From Letharia columbiana (lineage: Eukaryota; Ascomycota; Lecanoromycetes; Lecanorales; Parmeliaceae), in assembly GCF_014066305.1 (NCBI RefSeq), contig NW_023501041.1, positions 868,001 to 932,000 on the forward strand: DNA of 64,000 nt, given 5' to 3'. Both the position numbers and the translations under genes were made by a program. The notes beneath the pieces were generated by a model that was not told the origin of the DNA, did not search any database, and saw only the letters and a list, made by a program, of their open reading frames with translations. Numbering within the stretch: the first letter of the stretch is position 1; each line of letters opens with the position of its first letter. This document shows positions 20,940 to 33,900 of the stretch, one piece after another.

Positions 20940-21320
20940 CTATACGTGGCGGGGAATTCGTTGCTGGCCGCCAACAGTAGGGAGGTATCTGTGCGAGTAA
21001 TTTTTCCTTCGAATGCCGCAGGCAATGCACGTGCGGTTTGCCTTCGTCTTCTTAGCGTCAGGATCTGAGAACTGAGCCGTATCTTTGACAAGCCCGCAGT
21101 GGGTGCAGCAACAGCGAACTAGCTCTCTATTGCGTGGGAAAGCGGCCTCGATGGCGGCATGGCACCTTACTACTTCTGCGAGGGTGAGGGTAGTCGTGTT
21201 GATGTCAGTGGCCCAGCCGCGGAATTTTTTGGACACAAGCTTGACGCTGAGATGATCTGTAGCGTTGACGCTACTTAGGATATTGAGTAGGATTTCGTTA
21301 GGGAATTTTAAAGGGGGCAT
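20940..21320 (-). CDS. F-box protein, short
   Basis: The frame runs from ATG at 21320 to TAA at 20940 (126 aa). Residues 3-40 read as an F-box: P-P-L-K-F-P-N-E-I-L-L-N-I-L, then a leucine/serine helix L-S-V-K-L-V-S-K-K-F-R. F-boxes recruit substrates to SCF ubiquitin ligases through Skp1. Cysteine motifs follow (R-C-C-C-T-H-C-G, R-T-C-I-A-C-G-I-R-R), resembling the zinc-binding region of the common fungal F-box proteins of this type. The protein is short for its class. A next frame at 20934-20725 with G-K-I-Y-C-E-H-C looks like the continuation of the cysteine region in another frame, so the gene may be truncated by a frameshift. Confidence 0.65.
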   Translation of the reverse strand: MPPLKFPNEILLNILSSVNATDHLSVKLVSKKFRGWATDINTTTLTLAEVVRCHAAIEAAFPRNRELVRCCCTHCGLVKDTAQFSDPDAKKTKANRTCIACGIRRKNYSHRYLPTVGGQQRIPRHV

Positions 21321-22447
21321 TCAAAACATCGGACAAGCGCGTCGCTCACCCGCAGGTTGAACGCTCCATTAGCTAACGCCCGAATGGAAATTATACAAGG
21401 GGATCTTTGAATCAAAAGAAGACACTAAAGGTTTCCGGGGGCCTCTGAGGTATATCCAGTGCCTAGTCACTCCCTTCCATTTCTAGCGAGTACTATGAGC
21501 TCCACAGTCGCAGCGTTATGATAGAGGGCTCTGGACCATCAAGTTTCTTGCATAGACTCGTCCATACATATAGAGAGAATTAAGCAACGCAGGGGTGATG
21601 CCATGGAACATAACATTCGAAACTGTTTTCAATTTCGGCACCGACAACATGTTCGAAGTCTGGAGTGACATACTTTTGGCGGAAACAAAGTTCTTTCCAT
21701 AAGGGCTATCGAGTTGACAAATCCTTGGCCGGTCATGGCAACTCTCAGATTTGTGAGAGAAAGTGCATGCTCAAGACATAGCAGAGCAGTATTACTTAAG
21801 GTAAGCTTGTGCTGCGGAAGTGCCTTTTAGGGTTTGTAAGGGCGCCGCAAGGTTACGCCAACATCAAGGACGGTCGATGGACGGAGCTGACGATCGAATG
21901 TTTCGAAGAAAGATATGGGTATCGAAAAAATGAAGCTTGGATTGGCAATGTCTAAACGAGTGACACATTGCCATGATGGAGCGGGTGCATAGTCAATAAT
22001 CCAAATTGACAACATGCGGGCCTTTTCAGGTCGAGGGCAATCGTAGAATGCAAGCTGATTCATGCGCAAGATCATCTCGAGAGTGACTCTGGAGTGATTT
22101 GGACCGTAACCTATGGCTTCATCACGATATCTGGAACGTTGGCTTTCCTCCATTGCCCAAGAGCGTAAGAAACTCTCTCTCCGTCACCAGGTATGTAAAC
22201 ATGCTGCTGGCCTGGAATGGCTCTAATGTAAGGTTTCCTTCGTATGGAAAAGTAAGGTTTATAACTCGTATATAATAATGGAAAAGAGTCTTTCAGGACC
22301 TAATTCCAAGGACCTAATTCAGAGACTTTACTCTGTAGGTTTGAGAAAAGACTGATTTGGCAACGATTGTGGGTTTGAGCCTGCGGCTGTCGGTATACGA
22401 AAGAACAAATGCCTGGACTGCGGTCCATGAATCTGCACTCCTAAACC
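21321..22447. other. Intergenic region with one unsupported minus-strand frame
   Basis: A 108-codon minus-strand frame (22153-21827, starting M-E-E-S-Q-R) has no recognised domain, no signal peptide and no clear splice partner. The remainder has nothing recognisable. It may be the remnant of a gene. Confidence 0.35.
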
Positions 22448-23566
22448 TCAATACCCATGCTCGGCCAATTGTTGCTCGGTCCACTCCCACAACTCCCCCG
22501 CCAGCTTCGAGTCTCGCGAGTACTTGGACCCAGCATTCTCTGTGGCAGTAGGGACATAGTACGTTCCAGTTTTGGCCTCTTCGCTCGTCGCGGCTGGAAA
22601 GATTTCGGTGTCAGCATTGCCCTTTCAAGAGCGGTCTCCGAGTGTTGAAACAAGCCTACACAGCAACATTCCTGACACTTGATGCGAGTTTCGGAAATGG
22701 AACGGAAAGGAAAAATTCTGGCTGCGAAATCACATACCAAACAATTGCGTGAGAGCACCCTGTTGGACCGTCGTCAGGAATGGTGAGGCTATAGGGCGAA
22801 GGAATGCCGCGAGCCATGGGTGTTCTTTCTGGAAACCCAGGGAAAGTCCAGTGTCAATGCCTCCTGGGTGAAGGACAACGCTCTTGAGGGCGGGGTAGCG
22901 CCTAGTGAGTTCTCGCGTGAACAGGATATTTGCCAACTTCGACTGGCCGTAGCGCACCCAGGTGTTGTAAGAGGCCATATTTGAATGGGCATCTTTCAAT
23001 ACAAGTCCGCCTTTTGGAGGAAGCCTATGCCCTTCTGAACTGAGATTGACGACGCGTACGTCTCCTTTGCCCTCCGCGGTGCGCTGCAATGTGGGCATGA
23101 GAAGCTTTGTGAAGAGGAAGTGACCGATATGATTGGTACCGAATTGAATTTCGTACCCCTCTTTGGTGGTGGAGGCAGGTAGAGCCATGACCCCTGCATT
23201 GTTGATAAGAACGTCAAGTTTATCAGACTCGGCATTGAAAGTATCGGCAGCTTTTTTCACAGACTCGAGAGAAGCTAGGTCCAGCTCTAGGAAGGTTATA
23301 TTGGCATTTGGCGCTGTCCCTTTAATGTCTGATATGGCAGACTGTGCCTTGGATGGTGTTCGGGCGGCTAAGTAGATATGGGCGTTATGTTTGGCAAGCT
23401 GACGGCAGGTCTCCAGTCCTAGGCCATTGTTACCTAGGACCAAAGTTCAGTATATTGCCCGCTGTACTGACAGCCAGATCTGAATCTAACCTCCAGTCAC
23501 CAGGATTGTCTTCCCTGTTAGATCAGGAATCTCCGTGTCCGGATCAAATTTCTTGCCGCCAAACAT
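22448..23566 (-). CDS. Short-chain dehydrogenase/reductase (retinol dehydrogenase/WWOX-like)
   Basis: The exons on the minus strand are 23566-23491, 23433-22738 and 22593-22448 (305 aa); phases close. This is a classical NAD(P)-dependent SDR with a Rossmann fold. The cofactor motif T-G-G-N-N-G-L-G is at residues 24-31. Also present are the N-N-A-G motif (D-V-L-I-N-N-A-G-V), the catalytic Ser in V-N-L-S-S-E-G-H, and the catalytic Y-x-x-x-K as R-Y-G-Q-S-K. P-G-G-I-D-T follows as the usual post-active-site loop. The N-terminal M-F-G-G-K-K-F-D-P and the C-terminal W-E-W-T-E-Q-Q-L are typical of fungal members related to retinol dehydrogenases and daunorubicin-type reductases. The substrate cannot be told. 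The last exon is supported by its in-frame similarity to the usual C-terminus. Confidence 0.9.
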
Positions 23567-24092
23567 TTTGAACCGTCGTATGAAGAGGAAGGAGGATTCG
23601 AGAGTGTTGGATTGTCGGATAGCTGGATAGAAGAAGAGGGCAGTAGCACTGCATCTTTTGGCTACTATCCCTTGCCCCTAACGTCTTTCCGAGTGATCGC
23701 CCGAGACTTGCCGAAGACAGATTGGGGCAAGCCATGATAGATATCTGCAGCTTGGCAAGTAGAGTACAAGCACAAGCGACAATTTGCACTGGTTACCTTA
23801 TGCCTTACGGAATAGAAGCGACATAAGAAAGCTGGAGAGTAGAATCCTGAGAACCTCAGTAAAGCAGGAAAGCCGCAGGGGTAAGCACTTGGTGACCCCA
23901 CACCCATCTAGCCATAGTGAGCCGAACTAGCTCGCCCCGCCAATCGCACTTTCTTCGAGTTCTTGACTCTTTCACGTCAAGAAAAACTTCAACTCTTCAA
24001 CAGATACTCTAACCCTCGCCGCCGGCGCCTAGTTCCCTTTAATTCCTATTTATCTATTCGCTCCTTTCATCTCGCTTTTATCAGCTTTCATC
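23567..24092. promoter_or_regulatory. Divergent promoter region, SDR and eIF5A
   Basis: These 526 bp lie between the divergently transcribed SDR gene and the eIF5A gene. A CCAAT box (CCGCCAATCGC) sits at about 23937-23947, roughly 150 bp from the eIF5A start, a plausible Hap-complex site. A pyrimidine-rich stretch precedes the eIF5A ATG. Confidence 0.45.
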
Positions 24093-24784
24093 ATGGCGGA
24101 CGACGCCCAGGTAAGTGACATCCAAGCTGTCTCACAGACTTTCCCCCGCCAGACCGGCGCATGAGCTCGAGCATTTTCTTTCCCACTTTTGCTGACCAAC
24201 TTGCCTATCAGCATGAGCATACCTTCGAGAGCGCCGATGCCGGTGCTTCTACCACCTATCCTATGCAGTGCTCTGCGCTCCGCAAGAACGGATTCGTCGT
24301 CATTAAGAGCCGCCCCTGCAAGATCGTCGAAATGAGCACTTCCAAGACCGGCAAGCACGGTCACGCGAAGGTTCATCTCGTTGCAATTGACATATTCACT
24401 GGCAAGAAGCTCGAAGACCTTTGCCCCTCCACTCACAACATGGACGTCCCTAACGTCCAGCGCAAGGAATACCAGCTTGTAATGATTCACTGCATACGCC
24501 TGCAAATTACATTTTGCTGACCGTTCACTAGCTGGATGTCACTGACGATAATTTCCTTTCTCTCATGTCTGACGACGGCACTACCAAAGATGATGTCAAG
24601 GTTCCTGATGGAGAGGTTGGTGACAAGATCGAGAAGCTCTTCCGCACCGAAGAAAAAGACACGAGTAAGTCGAACATCTGTCAAGAAGTATGACTTTCGC
24701 TAATGTTTGCAAGACGTCATTGTTCTTACTTCCATGGGCGAGGAGGTGGCTATTGAAGCGAAGGAAGCCCCGAAGGCCGCTTGA
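24093..24784 (+). CDS. Translation factor eIF5A (hypusinated)
   Basis: The exons are 24093-24110, 24212-24478, 24532-24664 and 24714-24784 (162 aa, the usual eIF5A length). eIF5A relieves ribosome stalling at polyproline and other difficult sequences and aids termination. The hypusine loop [12 protein letters not shown] is complete; the lysine that deoxyhypusine synthase modifies is K54. The N-terminal SH3-like domain (residues about 20-85) is followed by the OB-fold domain beginning [14 protein letters not shown]. The first coding exon is only six codons long (M-A-D-D-A-Q) and is followed by a 101-bp intron, as is common for highly expressed fungal translation genes. Confidence 0.96.
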
Positions 24785-25227
24785 AGGCTTTTCTCAACCA
24801 AAAAGTGGGCTTACATCCTCCGGAGAACAAAGACAGTAAAGTGGATATCATGGTTAACGTTGGTTGCTTTTGTGCACTTTAGCGGGGGATCGAAGCTGGC
24901 AGCCCAGCTTATCTTGCTACACTTCATGATGGATCTCCCTCAAAAGGTATCTTGGGTTTCGGCATATACCTTCTGCATGTATTAGGCGATGGATACTGCA
25001 TGAGTTGATGATAAGGATGAGATCAATGTAGAAAAGAATTCAAACGCTGAGATATGAGGACACCGAGTCATTGAAAGTCGATGTTGATACACATAGGCAA
25101 TATTTAAGTTTTCGATGTAGATCCGTTGCGCGACGTAGCTATGAACCTCTTCACTCCTATACACCCATCATCCAAGCCGCTCCAAGGCAAGGCCCATCAC
25201 GAAGATCAGCATGCCTCAGAATAATAC
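24785..25227. other. Intergenic region, eIF5A to RRN7
   Basis: It holds the 3' flank of eIF5A and the promoter of RRN7. An upstream ATG at 25210 is out of frame with RRN7 (which starts at 25228) and could act as a short upstream start. Confidence 0.4.
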
Positions 25228-27146
25228 ATGCCTAAAAAGTTGGAATACACGAAGGGTCAAAGGTGCGGCAAGGAGGATAATTGCAGATCAACGCTGTACT
25301 ACGAAGAAAATAGCTTCCAGTACTGCAAGAGGGGGCATCTGCAGGAGGTAAATGAGGATCTAAGCCAGTTGGGCATTGAGCCTGACAGAGTCATAACCAG
25401 GGAATACCAACGCAGCAAGATGAGGATGACTTTGGCACCCAGGGTAGAAAGACCCGCGTCAGAAGGGAAACAAAAGAAAAGGTCTCCCAAAGTAAGCCCA
25501 CGCCCTGCAACCCCGCTCCTCTACAGGACCTCTCTAACAGCATCCAGTTTACAGAGGCGCCACTGCTACAGAGCTCTACCTTCAATCCTATCAGCTCATC
25601 CTCTGGAAACAATGCTACGCCTTGGTCCACACCACTGGCCTCCCAGCAGAGCTCGAGACCGTGGTCAAAGACTTATGGGCGTTGCGGTTGCAGTTGCTGA
25701 AAAGCAAGACTGATGCTACCTCAGACGAGGACACGATGTTTAGCTCACAGCCGCAGAGCGAGACGGAGACAGAAGATAAGCATGAGGGTGTTGGGAGAAA
25801 GTGGAAGGTTAGGGGGAAAATTATGCCCAGCTTGATTGAGACGCTGGGACTCTGCTATCTGGGAACGATCCTGCTGCGATTGCCTGTTAGTATTGGGGAG
25901 ATGCATCGGTACGTGGCTTGCTGCCTGAACTTCGGAATAGACTTGTGCTAAAACGGTCTCGATGTCCAGGTGGGCTGTCAGAGAGGACATTCCTTTCATA
26001 AGGGCCGTGAGATTCGTACCGGCTATCATGAAGCAAAGGCTACCCGCACAGTACCTCAAAGCACTGGATACCACGGCATGGCTATCCAAAATATTGGAAA
26101 GGCTTGACTGACTTTGTACTTGCAGTCTCCGCTCGAGCTAGATCAGCTACGCAAGACGATCCATAATCTCTCTCTTTTCTACACACACCATTTCGCGCTC
26201 GTCTTCCCTCCACTCAACGCTCCTCTTTTACTCTACAAGCAGATACGCAATCTCTCCTTACCAAGTATGTCTAGGTACTATCCCTCTTCAAGTCTCCAGC
26301 TAACGAGACGCAGTCACGCTCCACCTCAAAACGCTCGAGATTTCTCGACTACTATTAATAACGTTCGCCTTTCCATTGCCTAGCTTTCGGCAGCAGATCT
26401 CTTCCTTGCCCGAAATTCAGCTGATATGTCTGCTGATAATAACGGTGAAGCTCTATCACCCATTTGACGGCTTTACCCGCCATGTGCGCTCTCTTGCAGA
26501 CTCGGCTGTATTGACAATTGACTGGGCAACATGGGTCGACGTTCAAAGCTCTCACAAACTCCATGCTACCGGCGAGGCTCACGTGGAACGTGGAAGCGAG
26601 ATAAATGTCACGGAAAGGGATGTCATGAATATGACGGGGGAACAGTTGGACGATTACATGGATTGGTACGAACGCACCTATGTCGACGAGTCCCGTGTGG
26701 AGGAAAAAGCTCGTGGCCTTCCAAAGCAGCTCCTCGACATGTTTCCAATATGTCGTACAGATGGTTCCAGCCCTACGCCATACAATTACGATCAGATGGC
26801 TGTCAAGGAGCAGGAGACCATCGACAAGAGGCTCAATGTGGTGATGGGCAAGCTGCGTTTGCGTAATGTAGTCCCTGACAACCCTGAAGATTCCGCTGGG
26901 GTTCATGGGGACTCGACTCGAATCGGAAGCTTCTACAAGAGATACAGGAAAGTTGAGGATTTAACGCCGCACGCCAAAGCTTTCCATGAAGCAGTTGCTG
27001 AAGCGATCGGTGTCAGGCTTGAAAGCCTCATTCTAGCGGTGGGACAGGTGGAGCGAAGCTTGGTGAAGTGGAGAGAGGCAAAGGTGAAGGCAGACAAAGA
27101 GGAAGGTGATGCGCTCATGGAGAATACAAGCGACAACAACGCTTGA
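25228..27146 (+). CDS. RRN7: RNA polymerase I core factor subunit Rrn7 (TAF1B-like)
   Basis: The exons are 25228-25347, 25416-25491, 25557-25908, 25970-26075, 26126-26264 and 26314-27146 (541 aa), all in phase. Rrn7 is the TFIIB-like member of the core factor that recruits Pol I to rDNA promoters. The N-terminal zinc ribbon has ligands C13, C19, C33 and H37 within R-C-G-K...C-R-S-T...Y-C-K-R-G-H-L-Q-E. It is followed by an acidic linker (D-E-D-D-F-G-T-Q-G) and the first cyclin-like fold (L-Y-L-Q-S-Y-Q-L-I-L-W-K). The second fold includes L-P-E-I-Q-L-I-C-L-L-I-I-T-V-K-L-Y-H-P-F-D-G. Intron 4 (26076-26125) has no GT donor in the right phase; the only phase-consistent reading found uses GC at 26076. 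Without it a TGA interrupts the protein. Confidence 0.88.
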
Positions 27147-27765
27147 CCAACCATGAAGGTGCATGACCGCAAACGTAGTGGATTTCGGGTGAGGACCATG
27201 GAACTTACCTTCGGCTGGCGGCGCCGTTGCTACTGATATTCATAGTAGTTCCAGACTGTAGGCTTTCTCGGTTGTGTTGCTTCTTCTTGAAACACTGTTC
27301 CACATCCATGAACTTTTTCTATTCCAACTGGATCGCTGCAGAAGACATATAGCGTTATACACAAGAAAACTCTTGTGCGACATCTGCTGCAAGGAGTGGG
27401 CTCGTATTTCTACCAATCGCATGCGCAACCATTGTTCTGCTTCAATATCCTGATCGGCTCAGTCAGACGGCGTACCCTTTGTTTTAGACATCTATGGTTT
27501 TTTTACTCGGTAAAGAAACCATCTAAATCTCTTTAAGAACCGTCGGAAGCGAGGGGCAGCGGCTGGATTGAGGGATTCGGAGCGCCATTTTACCCTCCGT
27601 CACAACAGTCCTCGTCTGCGGCAAGAGTCAGCACTTTGTGTCACCGAACTACATCTAGACATTCACTGTTATCACCCGCCTTTTGCAATTGGCAAGACAT
27701 TCAGCGTACACCGCATAGCGCGTTGATCAGTGTCCGTGTACTAGGTAGGATTGTTATACCCAGCA
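27147..27765. other. Intergenic region, RRN7 to hydrolase gene
   Basis: No gene supported; short frames only. It holds the RRN7 3' flank and the promoter and 5' leader of the hydrolase gene. Confidence 0.45.
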
Positions 27766-29190
27766 ATGCCCACAACATCAGCCGAACGTGTCTTCCACGC
27801 TATACCCGTCCCAGCCACAGCAGAATCACTGTACAATCGCTCCTATTTCTACGTAGGAGGTGAGTATGTGGATGCCGAGAGTGGCGATGGCCAGCGTATA
27901 TTCACAGGCCAGATGTACGTGGAGCAGCTCACGCCAGCTGGTGGTGTAAAGCACCCATGGCCAATTGTCTTTATTCAAGGAGCAGGTCAGACAGGAACGG
28001 TGGGTTAAATCATTGCTTTGTCTGCTTCAAATTGTTCAATTCACTGCGTAGGCAAAGAACGCATTACGTCCTTTGAGAAAAGATAAGGTGTGCCGCACGC
28101 CAGACACCTTGGGGAAGATCGGCCTGGGGATTGAAGAGCGTACAGTGCGAGCAAGCAGACCTTCCTCGCCAGTCTCAACGCAACTGTTTTGGATTGATCG
28201 TATCTCATCGCATGCTGTTGTCCTCTCTTGTACCAGGATTCTTTTGGCAAATTCACGCTTGGCATATCCATTAAAGCGTCCACCTTTCCTTTGTAATCCC
28301 TCGCTGACATTCATAATGCACAGAACTTCCTCAACACTCCTGATGGCCGTAAAGGGTGGGCATCCTGGCTCCTAGACCAAGGCTATACTGTCTACCTCCT
28401 CGACCAAATCTCGCGCGGGCGCTCTTCTTACCACCCTTCTAATGGCCCAACTATCACCTACACTGCCGAACTGGCCGAAAAACGCTGGACTGCATGCCGC
28501 GACTTTCAGCTCTGGCCGGAGGCCGCCCTTCACACGCAGTGGCCAGGCTCAGGCCGTGTTGGCGACCCTGTATTTGATGCTTACTACGCCAGCACCGTCC
28601 CCTCCCTCAGGGACTATGGCGTGGAACAAACGCTTATGCAGGCCGCTGGAGCTAGCCTGCTGGACCGCATAGGGCCCGCTGTCTTAGCCACTCATTCTCA
28701 AGGTGGCACCCATGGCTGGCTGTGGGCTGACGTTCGACCTGAGCTTGTCAAAGCCATTGTCGCAATTGAACCCAGCGGACCACCTTTCCAAAGCACTATT
28801 GTCAAAGACGCCACGGTCAAGCTCTACGGTATAACGGAGATCCCCATGAGCTATGATCCACCAGCCGATGCCACGATTGACGGCCAGGCACCATTGCAAA
28901 CACACGAACAAGCTGCCCTCAATGACAGAACCTGTATCCTGCAACAGGAGCCTGCGCGAAGACTCAAGAATCTCTCCAAGATACCCGTGTTGTTAGAAAC
29001 AGGCGAAGCAAGCTCCCATGCTTGTTACGATGAGTTCACTGTGCGCTTCCTTAGGCAGGCAGGCGTGAACGTCAAGCATCTCAAGCTTGCGGACGAGGGG
29101 GTTCACGGGAATGGGCACCTACAGTTCCTTGAGCAAAACAATTTGGAAATCATCGAGATGCTCGAGAAGTGGATCAAGACGATTGAGTAA
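27766..29190 (+). CDS. Alpha/beta-hydrolase family protein
   Basis: The exons are 27766-27999 and 28324-29190 (366 aa), in phase. The fold is indicated by W-P-I-V-F-I-Q-G-A-G-Q-T-G-T (strand 3 with the oxyanion loop), G-Y-T-V-Y-L-L-D-Q-I-S-R-G-R-S after it, and the nucleophile elbow T-H-S-Q-G-G-T (G-x-S-x-G with Ser in H-S-Q-G-G). A candidate catalytic His is in E-G-V-H-G-N-G-H near the C-terminus, and an acidic residue is expected in V-L-L-E-T-G-E. No signal peptide is evident at M-P-T-T-S-A-E-R. The type resembles fungal esterase or lactonase-like hydrolases acting on small molecules; the substrate is unknown. The intron is 324 bp, long for this window, but has a good branch site (CGCTGAC) near its 3' end. 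Confidence 0.85.
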
Positions 29191-29882
29191 TGTCCTCTTG
29201 ATAGCTTCGCATAACTCCCACAAACCACGACCTGAGAAACTTGTTAAAATTCCCACCTGATGTATCAGTGATCAAATGTGCTGCTGTCTGCGTGCGAGCC
29301 TGCGTATTGCGTGTTTGTCCCGTCTAGATCCACTGTCTGATCCAGAAGTCCACTATGCAGTATCATCATTGTATCCATGACAGATAGCATAAGCCCATTC
29401 GTATGCGGGTTTCTAATTGAAAAGAATGTACTCTATGATCCAAGCCCCAACGTCACAGGGCAATCCTCTACCCGAAGTTTTGAACCATAGAAGCTGAGAA
29501 GCTCTATCAAGGTGCACTCTTTACAGTCAACGTTCCTTTTTTCAGGAAAGGTTTCACTCGAGCCTCTATGTCTAGTCTTATCCTTCCGAGAGCAGCACGT
29601 TGAAATTATTGTAGTAGTAGAGATCGCTAAGAGCGAAAATGTAGCTATAACGCCTCATATATTCTTGTTTTATACTGCCGTAAACGATAATCTATTCCGT
29701 CACCCGTTTGGTGCGTTGATTTTCTTACTCCACAATACGTATGTAGAGGACGTCGTGCCCGAATCAAAATAGCGCCAAGTCTCGGCTGGCAGAGGCGTTT
29801 CGTCCCACGAACAATCCAAAACTCCGAGTCATCGACACCAAAAGACCACATCTAAGCACAGCAGGATCGAAGAACCGCAATC
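29191..29882. promoter_or_regulatory. Intergenic region and 5' leader of the ubiquitin-L40 gene
   Basis: No gene. The last part must hold the promoter and 5' UTR of the ubiquitin-L40 gene, whose first exon contributes only the A of the start codon. A frame at 29512-29772 has no domain and is not supported. Confidence 0.45.
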
Positions 29883-30663
<781 letters not shown>

Positions 30664-30958
30664 AGGGTACGCTGTGGCTGTGGGTTGAGCTGGACGGTTG
30701 AGATGAAAGGAGTTTGTGCTGTTGTTGTGTGCTAGGCGGATGAGATAGCATAGGCAAATACAAAGCTACTTGACTCGAAAGTCCGCGGGTTGTTGGGTTG
30801 ATCTTGCCTATTTGTCATGATGACGCCCTCTGGTTTGTTTTACAGTTGGAAAGTGCAGAAGCGAACGTTCGTCATACTTCAAGGATTCCTGCCATCATTC
30901 TCGTAGCTCATCGGTCTTCATCCCCAAGCCTCCTCATCATTCATCATCATAAACACAT

Positions 30959-33900
30959 CTAAAGCGCATTCCGCAATTGGTACCTAAGCCACAGTACCAC
31001 CCTTCCCAACACGTCGCCCTTCTCCACGTCCTTCAGCACTGCCTTCGCCAACTCCTCAAACCTCTCCCTCCTCTCTTCCTTAGACCCAAAGTCCGTGTGG
31101 CTTTCATGGTCCGGTTCCACATCTAGCATGTCGTTCAACAGGCCTTCGCCCCCTCGATCGACTATTCGTTCGAGTATGTCCCCGTTGATATGCATGTAAT
31201 GCGGTCGGGCAGCCGAAGGCTCGATGTGTCTTCGATGGGGCTTGCCTGGGTGGAAGGGGCAGATTATGGGGTGTCGCTCGGCCATGTTTTGAGTGAAGCG
31301 AAGGAAGCGCCATTCAATGCTAGAAAGGATAGACATTTGAGTCAGAGTACCATCTGCGGAGGAGCCGAGTATTACTTCATCCCCTGGTGGTGAAGAGTTG
31401 ACGGGCTTGTTCCCATTGCTTTCAAGGGAACTACGAGGATCGTGAGACCATATCGGACGACTGACGTGTCTGAGACGGGTTATGGACCCTTGCAACACAG
31501 CCTCAAACACTGTAGTCATCGCATTATCGATCCTTCGCTCGGGAGGCTGCCATAGTCCTACGACTGTATTTGACATATCCGAAGCTAGAACAAGTGAGTG
31601 GGTGGGCAACTGAAGATGATGTAAACCACATCGAGCGGACTGATCCCCGAACTGGTAGATCAGCTGACCAGCATCGCACCGATATACTGACAACGACTCA
31701 CGACTGCTTGAAACATATATGTATGGCTCTTTCACGGTTATATGCCTTCCCGGTGACCGCATTGCAACTTTGACTGGAGTTTGCCAATTGATCCGAGATG
31801 GATCAGCTACCCCGAGAGACTGCATGTATAGATCGTTTCCGCAGCAGTAGACGAGCGACTTGTCAGGGTATATAGCCACAGAATACACAGGTTCATCCGT
31901 ATCAATCGCTTTCTTTGTGACAAGTTTTGGAGGCTGATTGCTTCTTTCCTTGGTAATTGCGAAGAAGAGTAACCGCCCGACTGGCTTTTGTGCCCGGGTC
32001 AACATGGTGTTAATGACCAACATATGGTACTCGTTGACGCCAACTATAGGGAACCACTCGGTCATACCAAGGAACTTCTCGCCTGGTTTGCATTCCGATA
32101 TCATGAGCGCTTGATTGTCTTTGGGCTCTTCCCCATCATCAATGTCCATTGCATCGGGATCAAGCCCGGCGACTGGGTCAACATCCGAGTCCAGAAACGA
32201 GATCATCGGGCGCAGAGCACGCTTGCCTCGGACGTTAGGTCGCCCATGGATTTGTCTAGCAGACCGAAGAACTTCGAACTTGTTGTGGAGAACAATGAGC
32301 TTATCCAGGCGTTTTGAATATAACACTCTAACAGGACTCCCACCAAGCTCTAGACGGCGAGGAACCATTTTTGGCTGCGAATCGAGAGAGATCGTATGGA
32401 GTTTATTGCCATCCATGCAAACGAAAGATTCAGCGGTGAATCCAGGGGTTCCTCCGGGCAACCATGAATCCACAACTTGACTGATTGCAGAGATTTTACC
32501 TTGCTGAAGTGAAGGTTTGCATGGGTCTGTTATCCACACGTTGAGCACCGTCGCGGGTGCTTTATCGTCCTTTTGGGGATATTCTAGGGTGCATAAAGTG
32601 TTCTCGCAATGGATGACGACTCTATTGGCCGTTGTGTCCTTAAGGACAGCCACGGAAGTATGGCCGAAAGCCAGCTTTTCGCAGAGAGTTAGATGGTCCA
32701 TTGCCATTGTCAGCATGTACATCTTGGGTAGAATCCCAGGATAGTGGTAAACTCACATGTACCTACTTCCTTGCTCAGATTTAATGTTTCCACAGTGCCA
32801 TCGCGGAGGCCACAGACAAGGAGCGGTTGTACCCCTTTGCTCGTGGCTCTTGCGATGATAGCGATACTATCACATATACCAAAGGGACCGGCAAAAGTAT
32901 GGTGAATGGTAGTAGCAGGGTTCAGGAGCCCGGAGCCAATGTTGGCCGGCAGATAGATATCCAGCTCTCCCGCAAGAGTACCAACGAGTACGAGAAGTTC
33001 TTTTCCGGTTTCCAGCACAGAGAGGCAGGATGGTTGTACGTGAAGCGGTATTTGTTGATCCAAATGCTGATATTCATTGGCAAAATTTCCAGATTCTAGA
33101 TAAAACTGTCCATTCCGTTGGGTAGCGAAAACAATAATGGTGTTGTCCGCAGTTGTGTGTATACAGGCCGCCAGAATCCGCGAGTCTCCAAATGGATACT
33201 TAGATCCTGGCTCATATCTCTCGGCGTCAAGTTGATTTTTGTCCGGCTTTGTGTCCTCCATATCCTCTTCTTTAATCTCTTTGTCGTTCGACGGTGGCGA
33301 AGGCAATGATGTGGCCATAAGAGAGGTTTCTGTAATTTGAATAGTGAGGCCTCGATTTGTGCGCCCTGCAGCGATCGTCCTAGCGTTGAGGTCAAGACCC
33401 ACATCATGGTCAATGAGTTTATAATCAGCGTCTAGCAGGCCTACATCATCGCTAGTGGGTTCTGGTTCTTGCTTCAGCCACACTCGCAGAAGATAAGTTC
33501 GCAGTGGGTGAGACAAGATGATATATGTGACGTCTTCCAGATAATTGTCTTGCCTGTCTTGCTCGTCTGTGTTTCCGTAGAAGCCGTGCAAGGCCCAAAT
33601 TCCAAACAACCCATTTTTCAATTCATCGATAAGATCAGGTACTGTGCTGATTTTCTTCGATGCTTGCACTCCGTAGCGTATCTCTGAGATCGCGCCGTGT
33701 TTTCCTCTGCCGGAGCATGCGAACAGCCGTTGTTGTCCCTTTGAGGCGTTGTTTGCTGCAACTGTGATCCCTGCATTCTGTCGGTCCATCGGAACATTGG
33801 CAATAGCGAAATCATTGATCGGCGTCCAATTTGGTAAAGTACCTCGCTGATTGGGACTTTTCTGACGGGGTGGAAAGCTCCACAGACCTCCATCGCTTTC

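Noticed and set aside
25210..25227. ATG at 25210 as the RRN7 start
   Set aside because: It is not in frame with the zinc ribbon; the ATG at 25228 is.
28036..28314. Minus-strand frames of 89-92 codons inside the hydrolase intron
   Set aside because: No start context, domain or splice support; two overlapping frames of similar length indicate chance.
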